64,000 nt of DNA from Flavobacterium hibisci (GTDB lineage Bacteria; Bacteroidota; Bacteroidia; Flavobacteriales; Flavobacteriaceae): NCBI RefSeq assembly GCF_020026925.1, contig NZ_JAIQDW010000001.1, forward strand, positions 186,001-250,000, in the 5' to 3' direction. Numbering within the stretch: the first letter of the stretch is position 1; each line of letters opens with the position of its first letter. Positions 1 to 12,638 of the stretch are shown here, in pieces. The notes beneath the pieces are model-generated. The model was not told the DNA's origin. It ran no database searches and worked only from the letters and a program-made list of their open reading frames with translations. The position numbers and the translations under genes are program-made.

Positions 1-2672
<2,672 letters not shown>

Positions 2673-2719
2673 CATCCTGTTTGTATTATTTTAGAACAGC
2701 ATAAAATCAAATAACAAAA

Positions 2720-5152
2720 ATGAATAATTCAATTCTGCATCACATACACTATTTAAAGAAAAGCATGCTATTTTTATGCCTGCTGTTTCTAAATTTTTTA
2801 TCTCTGCATGCACAGGAAAACGTAAAGAGAAAACAGCTTTTTGACAATGATTGGAGATTTTTTTTAGGAGAGTCAAGTCAAGCTTCATCCGATAATTTCA
2901 ATGATAGAGACTGGCGACACTTGGATCTGCCTCATGATTGGAGTATCGAAGGCAAAGTTCATCCAAAGAATCCTACTGGAGCAGGAGGAGGATATTTTCC
3001 AGCAGGAGTGGCTTGGTACCGAAAGACTTTTACGGTGCCAGATAACTGGAAGACCAAAAAAACAGCGATTTATTTTGAAGGGGTTTATATGAATTCTCAA
3101 GTGTTTATTAATGGAAAATCGCTTGGAGTTTATCCTTACGGATATTCCTCTTTCAGCTACGATCTTTCTCCGTATCTCAAATATGGAGAACAGAATGTGA
3201 TTGCTGTGCGAGTAGACAATTCACAGCAGATGAACAGCCGTTGGTATAGCGGATCGGGAATCTACAGACATGTCTGGCTAATTCAGACCAACCCAGTTCA
3301 TATAGCGCAATGGGGAACAGGAATCAGTACTTTCGAGATTTCTCCCAAAAAAGCAACAGTTCGTGTGGAAACAAAATTGATGAATGAAACCGAATCGCTG
3401 CAGGAAATTACCGTTACAGCATTCATCCAAAATCCGAATTCCAATACCGCAGGGCGTCATGAAACAAAAGTGATGCTTTCTCCAAAGAGCGAAAAAGTAG
3501 TGACCCAGCTTATTAAAGTAAGCAATCCAGCACTTTGGAGTCCGCAGCAGCCTTCCTTATATAAAGCTTTAGTACAGGTTTCAAAACAAAAGGAAAGGTT
3601 AGACGAGAGCGATACTAATTTTGGTATCCGTTCCCTTGCATTTACGGCAGAAAACGGATTTCAGCTCAACGGAAAAACAATCAAGCTTAACGGAGGGTGC
3701 GTACATCACGACAACGGTTCTCTGGGCGTTGCTGCTTTTGACCGAGCAGAACAGCGCAAAGTGGAGCTTTTAAAAGCCAGCGGATTCAATGCTGTACGAA
3801 CTTCTCATAATCCTCCTTCAGAAGCTTTCTTAGATGCTTGCGACCGATTAGGTCTGCTGGTTATGGATGAATCTTTTGACTGCTGGAAGGTTGGGAAGAA
3901 TAAATATGACTATTCAAACTATTTCAATGCCTGGTGGAAACGTGATCTGCAGGCCATGGTGCTGCGCGATCGCAATCATCCCAGCATTTTTATGTGGAGC
4001 ATTGGAAATGAAATACCTGAAAGAGAAGATCCTGATGCAGTAAATACAGCCAAAATGCTTTCTGAAGAAATAAAGAAAATCGATACAAGTCGTCCGATAA
4101 CATCTGCTATTGTTAATGGCGGTAAAAATTGGGATATATTTGATCCTCTGATGGCTCAGCATGATGTTGCGGGATACAACTACAACTTAGATAAAGCGCC
4201 GCAAGATCATATAAGAGTGCCTTCCCGTATTATAGTCCAGACAGAATCGTATCCTAAAGATGCTTTTAAAAACTGGGAATTAGTACAGAAAAACAATTAT
4301 ATCATTGGAGATTTTGTATGGACAGCCATGGATTATCTGGGAGAATCTGGAATAGGACGTTCCTATTATTCAGGAGAAGTGCCTGGAGAACATTGGGAAA
4401 ATGATTTTTTCCCATGGCATGGCGCTTACTGCGGGGATATAGACCTTATTGGATGGAGAAAACCTATTGCGCATTATAGAGGCATGCTTTATAACGATAA
4501 AGAAAAACTCTATATGGCAATTCGAGAACCTGCACCAGAACCTCTGGAAATCAAGCAAACGTGGTGGTCGGTATATCCTACCTGGGAAAGCTGGACATGG
4601 ACTGAATATACTGGGAAAAATGTTGAGGTTGAAGTGTATTCCAAATATCCAAAGGTTAGACTGTATCTTAATGACCAGCTTTTAGGAGAGAAGGAAACAG
4701 GAGATCAGCAAGAATTTAAAGCGGTTTTTACCGTACCTTATGCATCAGGCACCTTAAGAGCGGTTGGCGCAGCAAATGGCAAAGAACAGGAGTCCGTTAC
4801 GCTGAAGACAGCAGGTGAGGCGGTGCAGATTAAATTGGCAGCCGACCGAAAAGAGATGAAAGCCAATGGACAAGATTTAACTTATATTGCAGTTGAACTA
4901 AGGGATCAAGAAGGGGTTCTGAATCCTAATGCAGATAAACGCCTTACTTTTAAAATTGAAGGACCTGGAACTATCCAAGGTGTCGATAATGCCAACCTAA
5001 AGGATTTTGAACCCTATCAATCTCTTACTCGAAAAGCTTGGCACGGAAGGGCTCTGGCAATTGTAAGAAGTACACACGAGAAAGGAGAAATCAAAGTAAC
5101 GGTTTCTGGAGCTGGATTACAACCGCAGAGTATTACTATCACATCAAATTAA
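2720..5152 (+). CDS. GH2 beta-galactosidase-like, exported, 810 aa
   Basis: This is a GH2 exo-glycosidase, most likely a beta-galactosidase of the Bacteroidota type with extra C-terminal domains. The N-terminus carries a signal peptide ending LSLHAQ (about residue 32), so it acts in the periplasm or beyond. The jelly-roll domain (about 38-190) is followed by an Ig-like domain and a TIM barrel with acid/base E431 (WSIGNEIPERED) and nucleophile E509 (IVQTES). After residue about 600 come a DUF4982-like domain and a C-terminal beta-sandwich with GTIQGVDNAN, typical of this subgroup. The stop is 10 bp from the next start, indicating an operon. Substrate is inferred; beta-galactosidases with this layout occur in xyloglucan loci. 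Confidence 0.92.
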   Translation: MNNSILHHIHYLKKSMLFLCLLFLNFLSLHAQENVKRKQLFDNDWRFFLGESSQASSDNFNDRDWRHLDLPHDWSIEGKVHPKNPTGAGGGYFPAGVAWYRKTFTVPDNWKTKKTAIYFEGVYMNSQVFINGKSLGVYPYGYSSFSYDLSPYLKYGEQNVIAVRVDNSQQMNSRWYSGSGIYRHVWLIQTNPVHIAQWGTGISTFEISPKKATVRVETKLMNETESLQEITVTAFIQNPNSNTAGRHETKVMLSPKSEKVVTQLIKVSNPALWSPQQPSLYKALVQVSKQKERLDESDTNFGIRSLAFTAENGFQLNGKTIKLNGGCVHHDNGSLGVAAFDRAEQRKVELLKASGFNAVRTSHNPPSEAFLDACDRLGLLVMDESFDCWKVGKNKYDYSNYFNAWWKRDLQAMVLRDRNHPSIFMWSIGNEIPEREDPDAVNTAKMLSEEIKKIDTSRPITSAIVNGGKNWDIFDPLMAQHDVAGYNYNLDKAPQDHIRVPSRIIVQTESYPKDAFKNWELVQKNNYIIGDFVWTAMDYLGESGIGRSYYSGEVPGEHWENDFFPWHGAYCGDIDLIGWRKPIAHYRGMLYNDKEKLYMAIREPAPEPLEIKQTWWSVYPTWESWTWTEYTGKNVEVEVYSKYPKVRLYLNDQLLGEKETGDQQEFKAVFTVPYASGTLRAVGAANGKEQESVTLKTAGEAVQIKLAADRKEMKANGQDLTYIAVELRDQEGVLNPNADKRLTFKIEGPGTIQGVDNANLKDFEPYQSLTRKAWHGRALAIVRSTHEKGEIKVTVSGAGLQPQSITITSN

Positions 5153-5162
5153 TTAAAAGAAT

Positions 5163-7055
5163 ATGACATTAACAGCAAGGCAAAGCCTTTTTTTAATACT
5201 CTTTTTATGTTCATTCTGTATAAACGCACAGAATATCAGTTCTCCTGATGGACGCATACAAGTTATTTTAAACCTGCCAGATAAAAACAAGCCTGATGGT
5301 GTTTCTTATAAAGTTTTATACCAAAGTGACAAGACCCTTTCTGAAGTGGTAAGCGAATCAAAATTAGGTATAACACGAGAAGATCAGCAGTTTGTGGGGA
5401 ATCTTTTATCAGTTGGACAATCCGAATCTGTTTCGGTGAAAGATACGTACGAGATGGTTTGCGGCAAACGGAAGCATTGCGAAAATACAGCGATTGAAAA
5501 AACATTTCATTTTAAAAACACGAACAATCAGATTTTAGATATCATTTTCAGGGTTTATAACAATGGAGTGGCCTTTCGTTATGTATTTCCTGATGCTTCC
5601 GACTCTAAACTTAGTATTACTGGAGAAGCTACAACATACAGCCTGCCGAAAAAAGCAGACCGATGGATGCAGCCGTACGACCCTTCTTACGAAAGATTTT
5701 TCCCGTATAGCACAGGCGAAACAACGGCAGATAAGGTACAGCAATATGGATTTCCAGCATTGTATAAACTTCAAGACCAGCTAGTATGGGCACTAGTTTC
5801 TGAAGCTGATATCAGCGAGGATAACTGCGCGGCCAGATTAACGAGCACTTCTAATGCTGATGAATATCAAATTGCATATCCGTCTGCGGCTCAGTCAAAA
5901 CAGCCATGGCACTCTCAATGGCATACCGTAATAATAGGAAAACTTTCAGATATTGTGGGATCTACTCTTATTACAGATGTTAGCACACCTAGTCGTTTGA
6001 AAGATACGCAATGGATTAAGCCCGGTGCAGTTTCATGGATCTACTGGGCAAGCAACCATGGCTCTAAAGATTACAAAATTGTGACTGATTATATTAATTT
6101 AGCTGTTGAAATGAGCTGGCCGTACGTGCTTATTGACTGGGAATGGGATATAATGACAAATGGCGGTAACATTATTGATGCGGTAAACTATGCCAAAAGT
6201 AAATCAATAAAACCTATGATATGGTACAATTCTGGTACAAGCTGGATGGAACCTACTCCAAACGATCGTTTGCAGACGGCTGAAAAAAGAGCCAAGGAAT
6301 TTTCGTGGCTCAATAAAATTGGCGTGTATGGCATAAAAGTCGATTTTTTTGCAGGCGACCAGCAAGATATGATGGAGTACTATATAGGCATATTAAAAGA
6401 TGCGGCAAAATATCATTTAATGGTAAATTTTCATGGAGCTACTGTTCCTCGAGGCTGGGCTAGAACCTATCCCAATCTGATGTCAACCGAAGCTGTTTAT
6501 GGAGCAGAATGGTACAACAATACGGCTGAACTTACAGATAAAGCGGCTGTTCACAATACGACACTCCCTTTTACTCGAAATGTAGTGGGCTCGATGGATT
6601 ATACTCCTGTCACTTTTTCAAATTCTCAGCATTCGCATATTACTTCTTATGGCCACGAATTGGCTTTGGCAGTCGTTTTTGAATCAGGCCTGCAGCATTT
6701 TGCCGATAGGCCATCTGCATACAGATCGTTGGCCGAACCGGTCAAAGAATTTCTGAAAAAAGTGCCGGTAAGTTGGGATGATACGCAATTAATTGACGGC
6801 TATCCCGGAGAAAAAGTTATAATTGCCCGAAAAAAGGCAGATAAATGGTACATTGGAGGTTTAAACGGTAAAGATCAGGCTCAGACTTTAACTGTAACAT
6901 TTGATTTTCTTAGCAAAGGAACTTATAATTTTGAGCTAATAAAAGACGGTAAAGACAATAAATCTTTTTCTTCTGAAACGATAAAAGTTAAAAAAGGCAC
7001 CGTATTAAAAATTGAGTGCCTGCCAAGAGGAGGATTTACAGGCGTAATAAAATAG
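5163..7055 (+). CDS. GH97 alpha-glycosidase, probable retaining alpha-galactosidase type
   Basis: Glycoside hydrolase family 97, 630 aa, exported (signal peptide ends CINAQ, about residue 23). GH97 has an N-terminal beta-supersandwich, a TIM barrel and a C-terminal beta domain, and its length fits. In the barrel, GIKVDFFAGDQQ places Asp394 at the nucleophile position of the retaining subgroup, and STEAVYGAE gives Glu443 as likely acid/base. This pattern resembles retaining alpha-galactosidases rather than the inverting SusB alpha-glucosidase, which uses Glu residues instead. It lies 10 bp after the GH2 gene and 20 bp before the esterase gene. Alpha-galactosidase activity is inferred from motifs. 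Confidence 0.9.
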   Translation: MTLTARQSLFLILFLCSFCINAQNISSPDGRIQVILNLPDKNKPDGVSYKVLYQSDKTLSEVVSESKLGITREDQQFVGNLLSVGQSESVSVKDTYEMVCGKRKHCENTAIEKTFHFKNTNNQILDIIFRVYNNGVAFRYVFPDASDSKLSITGEATTYSLPKKADRWMQPYDPSYERFFPYSTGETTADKVQQYGFPALYKLQDQLVWALVSEADISEDNCAARLTSTSNADEYQIAYPSAAQSKQPWHSQWHTVIIGKLSDIVGSTLITDVSTPSRLKDTQWIKPGAVSWIYWASNHGSKDYKIVTDYINLAVEMSWPYVLIDWEWDIMTNGGNIIDAVNYAKSKSIKPMIWYNSGTSWMEPTPNDRLQTAEKRAKEFSWLNKIGVYGIKVDFFAGDQQDMMEYYIGILKDAAKYHLMVNFHGATVPRGWARTYPNLMSTEAVYGAEWYNNTAELTDKAAVHNTTLPFTRNVVGSMDYTPVTFSNSQHSHITSYGHELALAVVFESGLQHFADRPSAYRSLAEPVKEFLKKVPVSWDDTQLIDGYPGEKVIIARKKADKWYIGGLNGKDQAQTLTVTFDFLSKGTYNFELIKDGKDNKSFSSETIKVKKGTVLKIECLPRGGFTGVIK

Positions 7056-7075
7056 TTAGAATATTGACAATTAAA

Positions 7076-8008
7076 ATGAAAAACATTTTGAAAACAAAAG
7101 GAATTAGAACCGCATTGCTTATTATGCTTATGGTAGCAGGTAAAACCTTCGGACAAAGTAAAACCATTAATCTGTGGGATAAGAAAGTGCCAGGCGCGAT
7201 CGCTAATGCCGATTATAAAGAAACCAATTCAGATGATAGCTGGATGCAGCGTGTCACAAATCCGAGATTGGATGTGTATCCTGCTCCTGCAGAAAAAGCA
7301 ACAGGGACGGCTGTTATTATCTGTCCTGGCGGAGGTTATTCTGGAATGGCTATCGGGCATGAGGGAAAACAGGTTGCAGAATGGCTCAATAGTATTGGCA
7401 TTATGGCTTTTGTACTAAAATACAGATTACCAGATGCTGCTATAATGACTGATAAATCTGTTGGTCCTATGCAAGACGGACAGCGTGCCATACGTTTGGT
7501 TAGAATCAGGGCCAAAGAGTGGGGAATAGATCCTAAAAAAATCGGCATCATGGGGTTTTCTGCCGGTGGGCATTTGGCATCTACTCTTTCTACGCATTTT
7601 AATGCAAAAGTATATGAGAATGCAGATGCAACTAGTGCGCGTCCAGATTTTTCATTGCTGATATATCCTGTAATATCAATGCGTGAAGATATCACACATA
7701 TGGGATCGAGAATTAATCTTTTGGGTGAAAAACCATCAGCGGATCAGGTTAATAATTTTTCAAACGAATTGCAAGTCAATAGTGAAACTCCGACAGCATT
7801 TTTAGTGCATTCCATGAATGATGATGCTGTACCAGTAAAAAACAGTATAGAATATGCTTTAGCGCTAAAGAAAAATAAAATTCCTTGCGAACTCCATATC
7901 TACGAAAAAGGAGGACATGGCTATGGACTTGGCAAATCTGGAAGCACAGAGTCTGATTGGAGTCTGGCATGCAGCAGATGGCTTAAAGCAAAAGGCTTGA
8001 TTAATTAA
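7076..8008 (+). CDS. Exported alpha/beta-hydrolase esterase (acetylxylan-esterase-like)
   Basis: A 310-residue alpha/beta-hydrolase with a signal peptide ending KTFGQ. The oxyanion-hole segment CPGGGYSGMA, the nucleophile elbow GFSAGG (Ser162), an acid at VHSMNDD (Asp249 or Asp250) and GGHGYG (His281) form a complete catalytic set. The family includes carbohydrate acetyl and xylan esterases, so deacetylation of the target glycan is the likely role. The frame is open upstream to 7016, but that extension overlaps the GH97 gene and would spoil the signal peptide, so the ATG at 7076 is chosen. It is the last gene of the first plus-strand block, before a 338-bp gap. Confidence 0.88.
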   Translation: MKNILKTKGIRTALLIMLMVAGKTFGQSKTINLWDKKVPGAIANADYKETNSDDSWMQRVTNPRLDVYPAPAEKATGTAVIICPGGGYSGMAIGHEGKQVAEWLNSIGIMAFVLKYRLPDAAIMTDKSVGPMQDGQRAIRLVRIRAKEWGIDPKKIGIMGFSAGGHLASTLSTHFNAKVYENADATSARPDFSLLIYPVISMREDITHMGSRINLLGEKPSADQVNNFSNELQVNSETPTAFLVHSMNDDAVPVKNSIEYALALKKNKIPCELHIYEKGGHGYGLGKSGSTESDWSLACSRWLKAKGLIN

Positions 8009-8346
8009 AAGAAGAAATATTTAATTTCTCAGCCACTATCTGTTTTTGGAAGCAGATCTTTTTGGATAACCATATCAATTCATCTTTATATTGTCTAAAA
8101 TATTGATCATTACAACAATTATTGCCCTTTTTTAATACAAAGCGTACCGTAGTTAGCTATTTTTTCTTGTCAAATTTGCCCGTTGAAAAAACTTTGAAAC
8201 TATAATTCAAAGCACCAATATTAATGAGTGCAGCGAGATGTCAAAAACAGTTTTCCAAAAGTGATAACACTTAGGCGAACGTTTTTTAAGTTTTTTCAAG
8301 CGTACCAAAAAACATGTATTTACTAACAAGAATAACCACACATCAA
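8009..8346. other. Intergenic gap inside the glycosidase array
   Basis: This 338-bp AT-rich stretch separates the esterase gene from the second GH97 gene, the longest break within the plus-strand array. No convincing ORF, hairpin terminator or full TTTG-N19-TAnnTTTG promoter was found. It probably carries a promoter for the second half of the array, but I cannot point to it. Confidence 0.4.
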
Positions 8347-10329
8347 ATGAACAGGACGTTATTACAGGCAATTATTTTTATATTTTTATCGGCAAGCGGA
8401 TCGGCGCAGGTACTTCATCTCAAATCTCCCAACGGAAAGATTGAGATGGATTTAGAAAACGGCACCAAAATCCGATGGTCTGTGAAACATAACAGTACGG
8501 AAGTCGTTGCTCCTTCTGCTATTTCATTAACCTTAGGCAGCGGAGAGGTTTTAGGAAACAATGCCAAAATTGCAAGCACTAAAAATTCGGCTTCTAACAC
8601 TACTTTTGAAACGCCTGTTTATAAGAAGAAAATGGTTGTGGACCAGTACAATGAGCTGATTGTGAATTTTAAAGGAAATTTTGGTCTGATATTAAGGGCT
8701 TATAATGATGGTGTAGCGTATCGTTTTTTTACAAATAAGAATAAAAAAATTACTATTGTATCTGAAGAAGCCAGTTTTAACTTCAGTCAAGACCATAAAG
8801 CTTTTGTACCTTATGTTCGCGATTTAAGAGAAAAAGACATGTATACTTCTGCTTTCGAAGCACTTTATGATGAAATTCCGCTTTCTAAATTTGTAAGAGA
8901 TTCATTGGCTATTTCTCCGCTTCTTGTTGATTTAGGAAATGGAAAAAAAGCAGCTATTGTAGAGGCTGAACTCCAAGATTATCCAGGTATGTTTTTAACA
9001 CGCAATAATAAGGCACAATATGGTTTGAAGGGAATATTTGCCCATTACCCAAAAAAGGAGCGTTTAGGAGGCTATAATAAAATGAACTACATGGTCTCTG
9101 AGAGGGAGAACTACATTGCTGAAACAAATGGCAGTAGAAGTTTTCCTTGGAGAGCAATCATCATCAGCGAAAACGACACCGAGCTTTTGAATAATGATAT
9201 GGTTCAAAAACTTTCTTCACCTTCACAAATTTCCGATATGAGTTGGATCAAACCCGGTAAAGTTGCTTGGGACTGGTGGAATGACTGGAATATATCGAAT
9301 GTAGATTTTAAGGCTGGAATCAATACGCAGACTTATAAGTATTATATCGATTTTGCTTCTAAAAACAATATTGAGTATGTGGTGATAGACGAGGGATGGA
9401 GTGAAGAAACCGACATACTTAAAATTTCACCAGCTATGAACATTAAAGAACTTATCGAATACGGTAAGCAAAAAAATGTTGGAATCATCCTTTGGGCTTC
9501 ATGGTATGCTATAAATCAGGTTTTAGATAATGCGTTTACCAAGTATTCGAATATGGGAGTGAAAGGCTTTAAAATAGATTTCATAGACCGCGATGATCAA
9601 AAAATGGTTAACTCGCTTTATAATATTGCTAAAAAGGCGGCTTCTTACAAACTTCTGATTGACTATCACGGAATGTATAAACCAACAGGTATTCAAAGAA
9701 CCTATCCTAATATCGTAAATTTTGAAGGCGTTAAAGGATTGGAAAATGCCAAATGGACACCACATGATGACATGCCGCATTATGAAGCGAGCATACCTTT
9801 TATAAGAATGCTGGCCGGCCCTATGGATTATACGCCGGGAGCTATGCGCAATGCGACAAAAGCAGATTTTCGTCCAAGCAATTCACTGCCTATGAGCCAA
9901 GGTACAAGATGCCATCAGTTTGGAATGTATGTTCTTTATGAAGCGCCGCTGCAAATGATGGCAGATAGTCCGACAGCTTACATGAAAGAACAGCAAAGCA
10001 CCACTTTTATAGCTCAAATCCCCACTACTTTTGATCAAACGATTGCACTTGATGGAAAAGTGGGCCAATATGCTGCCATTGCCAGAAAAAAAGAAGATAC
10101 ATGGTTTATAGGCGGTTTGACCAATTGGTCGGCTAGGGAAATGGAACTCGATTTGTCTTTCCTTGGAAAAGGAAGCTTTACAGCAGAAATTTTTAAGGAT
10201 GGATTGAATGCCGAAAAAGACCCGACAGATTACAAACGTGAAATAATTAAAGTGACCAATGCCAGCAAATTGAAAGTGCAAATGGCACCTGGAGGCGGTT
10301 TTGCAATTATAATTAATCCTGAAAAATAA
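8347..10329 (+). CDS. GH97 alpha-glycosidase, second paralogue
   Basis: A second GH97 enzyme of 660 aa with a signal peptide ending ASGSAQ. Motifs of the retaining subgroup are present: KGFKIDFIDRDDQ gives Asp411 as likely nucleophile, and NIVNFEGVKG gives Glu460 as likely acid/base. Sequence and loops differ clearly from the upstream GH97 protein, so the two probably cleave different alpha-linkages or chain positions. The frame is also open to an ATG at 8314; the ATG at 8347 is preferred because it gives a compact signal peptide (MNRTLLQAIIFIFL), but the longer start cannot be excluded. A small hairpin (10353-10370) follows before the GH3 gene. Confidence 0.88.
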   Translation: MNRTLLQAIIFIFLSASGSAQVLHLKSPNGKIEMDLENGTKIRWSVKHNSTEVVAPSAISLTLGSGEVLGNNAKIASTKNSASNTTFETPVYKKKMVVDQYNELIVNFKGNFGLILRAYNDGVAYRFFTNKNKKITIVSEEASFNFSQDHKAFVPYVRDLREKDMYTSAFEALYDEIPLSKFVRDSLAISPLLVDLGNGKKAAIVEAELQDYPGMFLTRNNKAQYGLKGIFAHYPKKERLGGYNKMNYMVSERENYIAETNGSRSFPWRAIIISENDTELLNNDMVQKLSSPSQISDMSWIKPGKVAWDWWNDWNISNVDFKAGINTQTYKYYIDFASKNNIEYVVIDEGWSEETDILKISPAMNIKELIEYGKQKNVGIILWASWYAINQVLDNAFTKYSNMGVKGFKIDFIDRDDQKMVNSLYNIAKKAASYKLLIDYHGMYKPTGIQRTYPNIVNFEGVKGLENAKWTPHDDMPHYEASIPFIRMLAGPMDYTPGAMRNATKADFRPSNSLPMSQGTRCHQFGMYVLYEAPLQMMADSPTAYMKEQQSTTFIAQIPTTFDQTIALDGKVGQYAAIARKKEDTWFIGGLTNWSAREMELDLSFLGKGSFTAEIFKDGLNAEKDPTDYKREIIKVTNASKLKVQMAPGGGFAIIINPEK

Positions 10330-10352
10330 TTAAAATATCTCGGAATGATTCT

Positions 10353-10370
10353 TTTGCCATTGGGGGCAAA
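10353..10370. other. Small hairpin between GH97 and GH3 genes
   Basis: Six-base arms TTTGCC and GGCAAA enclose a 6-nt loop, 24 nt after the GH97 stop. No long T-run follows, so it may be an RNA-processing or stabilising hairpin rather than a terminator. Confidence 0.3.
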
Positions 10371-10412
10371 TATTGTTCTGTAACCTGATAATGAATTAGA
10401 AAGTATACTATA

Positions 10413-12617
10413 ATGAAAAAAATAAATATTACCGTTTTACTATTATTATATTTTTCCCTCTTGCCATTTTTTGGATGGTCGCAATCTGCTCTTTATTTAG
10501 ATGAAAGCCAGCCAATAGAAGTTCGTGTAAAGGATGCCTTATCGCGAATGACGGTAGAAGAAAAAGTGGCACTATGCCATGCGCAGTCAAAGTTCAGCTC
10601 TAAAGGGGTTCCGCGTCTGGGCATACCAGATGTATGGTCATCAGACGGATCGCATGGTGTAAGCGATGAGAAGCTTTGGGATGAATGGAACTCAGCACAA
10701 TGGACAAATGACTCATGCACTGCATTTCCTGCTTTAACGTGTCTTGCAGCAACATTCAATCCAAAGATAGCGCAGCTTTACGGCACATCTATTGGAGAAG
10801 AAGCCAGATACCGAAATAAAACCATGCTGTTAGGGCCTGGTGTCAATATTTACCGTACGCCGCTCAATGGCCGAAATTTCGAATATATGGGCGAAGATCC
10901 TTTTTTGGCTTCGCGATTGGTAGTTCCATACGTGCAAGGCGTGCAGTCTAATGGAGTCGCGGCCTGCGTAAAACATTTCGCCCTGAACAATCAGGAAATT
11001 GCTCGTGGTGAAATTAATGTCAACGTAAGCGATCGCGCCTTGCATGAAATTTATCTTCCTGCCTTCAAAGCCGCAGTTCAGGAAGGAAACGTATGGTCTA
11101 TAATGGGGGCATATAATAAAATATGGGGCGTACATTGCTGCCATAATGACATTTTACTCAACCAAATCTTAAAGACCGACTGGAAATTTGATGGTGTAGT
11201 GGTTAGTGATTGGGGAGGTGTGCACAACACTGACGAAGCGGTCAATGGCGGACTTGATATTGAAATGGGTACTTATACAAACGGATTGACTACACAAGGT
11301 CATTTTCCTTTTTCTAGCTATTATTTAGCCGATCCTTTTCTGAAAGGAATTCAATCGGGCCAATACGAAATGTCGAAACTTGACGATAAAGCAAGCCGAA
11401 TTCTACGAATGATTTTCCGCACTACGATGAGCGCCAATCGTCCTTATGGCCGTTTTGTTTCGCCAGAACATAGCGATGCAGCTCGAAAAATAGCACAGGA
11501 AGGAATTGTATTGCTTAAAAATGAGAAACAATTTTTGCCTATTCCAGAAGGCAGATACAAAAAAATTGCGGTGATAGGTGAAAATGCCGTGAAAAGCCTG
11601 ATTGTTGGTGGCGGTTCTACGTCATTGAAAGCGGCTTACGAAATTTCTCCTTTGCAGGGATTAAAGAATAAATACGGCGAAAATAATATTGTTTACAGTA
11701 TGGGATATGCTTCGGGACGACCGCTTTATGGTGCCGAAGAACCCTCTAAATTAAATCTTGATTCTTTGCAAAACGCAGCTATCGAGACTGCGCGCCATGC
11801 AGATATAGTGCTCTTTGTTGGAGGGTTGAATAAAAATTATTTTCAGGATTGCGAAAGCGGAGACCGTAAATCATTGAGTCTGCCGTTTGGTCAAGATAAG
11901 CTGATTGAAGAAATACAGAAAGTAAACAATAACGTTGCGGTTGTTTTACTAAGCGGAAATGCAGTTTTGATGCCTTGGCTTAACAAAGCAAAAGCTGTTG
12001 TACAAGGATGGTATCTGGGCTCGGAAGGAGGAAATGCTCTGGCTGATATTATTTCTGGTGAAGCAAATCCGTCAGGAAAACTTCCGATTTCATTTCCTAA
12101 AAAATTAGAGGATGTCGGGGCACATGCTTTTGACAAGCTTTGTTACCCGGGTGACGGAAACAATGTCTATTATAAAGAAGACATCTTAGTAGGATACCGC
12201 TGGTACGATACTAAAAAAATCCCTGTGCTTTTTCCTTTCGGATATGGATTGAGCTATACCACATTTCAGTATGGGAAACCACTCCTTTCATCAAAAACCA
12301 TTACAGCTGCTGACTCTTTAGAGGTAACAGTTTCCATAAAAAACACAGGAAAAGTGGCTGGAAAAGAAGTTGTACAGCTTTATGTTAGTGACGAAACGTC
12401 AAGCCTGCCTCGTCCAATAAAGGAATTAAAAGGTTTTGAAAAAATTTCTCTTGAACCAGGAGAAGAAAAAACAGTGCGTTTTACTTTAACAAAAGAAGAT
12501 CTTTCTTATTACGACGACACTAAAAAAGAATGGATTGCAGAACCAGGGAAATTCAAAATCATGATTGGAGCTTCTGCTTCTGATATTAGAGAAACAGTAG
12601 ATTTTAATTTAAAATAA
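10413..12617 (+). CDS. GH3 beta-glucosidase/beta-xylosidase, exported
   Basis: A 734-residue family 3 glycoside hydrolase with signal peptide ending FFGWSQ. The N-terminal TIM barrel contains KHFALNNQE and the nucleophile motif GVVVSDWGG (Asp266). The second alpha/beta domain begins near residue 380 and the fibronectin III-like domain closes the protein (ELKGFEKISLEPGE near residue 670). The complete GH3-(alpha/beta)-FnIII layout matches beta-glucosidases that degrade oligosaccharides released from beta-glucans and xyloglucan. It is 21 bp upstream of the GH43 gene. Beta-glucosidase versus beta-xylosidase cannot be decided from sequence alone. Confidence 0.92.
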   Translation: MKKINITVLLLLYFSLLPFFGWSQSALYLDESQPIEVRVKDALSRMTVEEKVALCHAQSKFSSKGVPRLGIPDVWSSDGSHGVSDEKLWDEWNSAQWTNDSCTAFPALTCLAATFNPKIAQLYGTSIGEEARYRNKTMLLGPGVNIYRTPLNGRNFEYMGEDPFLASRLVVPYVQGVQSNGVAACVKHFALNNQEIARGEINVNVSDRALHEIYLPAFKAAVQEGNVWSIMGAYNKIWGVHCCHNDILLNQILKTDWKFDGVVVSDWGGVHNTDEAVNGGLDIEMGTYTNGLTTQGHFPFSSYYLADPFLKGIQSGQYEMSKLDDKASRILRMIFRTTMSANRPYGRFVSPEHSDAARKIAQEGIVLLKNEKQFLPIPEGRYKKIAVIGENAVKSLIVGGGSTSLKAAYEISPLQGLKNKYGENNIVYSMGYASGRPLYGAEEPSKLNLDSLQNAAIETARHADIVLFVGGLNKNYFQDCESGDRKSLSLPFGQDKLIEEIQKVNNNVAVVLLSGNAVLMPWLNKAKAVVQGWYLGSEGGNALADIISGEANPSGKLPISFPKKLEDVGAHAFDKLCYPGDGNNVYYKEDILVGYRWYDTKKIPVLFPFGYGLSYTTFQYGKPLLSSKTITAADSLEVTVSIKNTGKVAGKEVVQLYVSDETSSLPRPIKELKGFEKISLEPGEEKTVRFTLTKEDLSYYDDTKKEWIAEPGKFKIMIGASASDIRETVDFNLK

Positions 12618-12638
12618 AGCATCGCGATAACTTAAAAT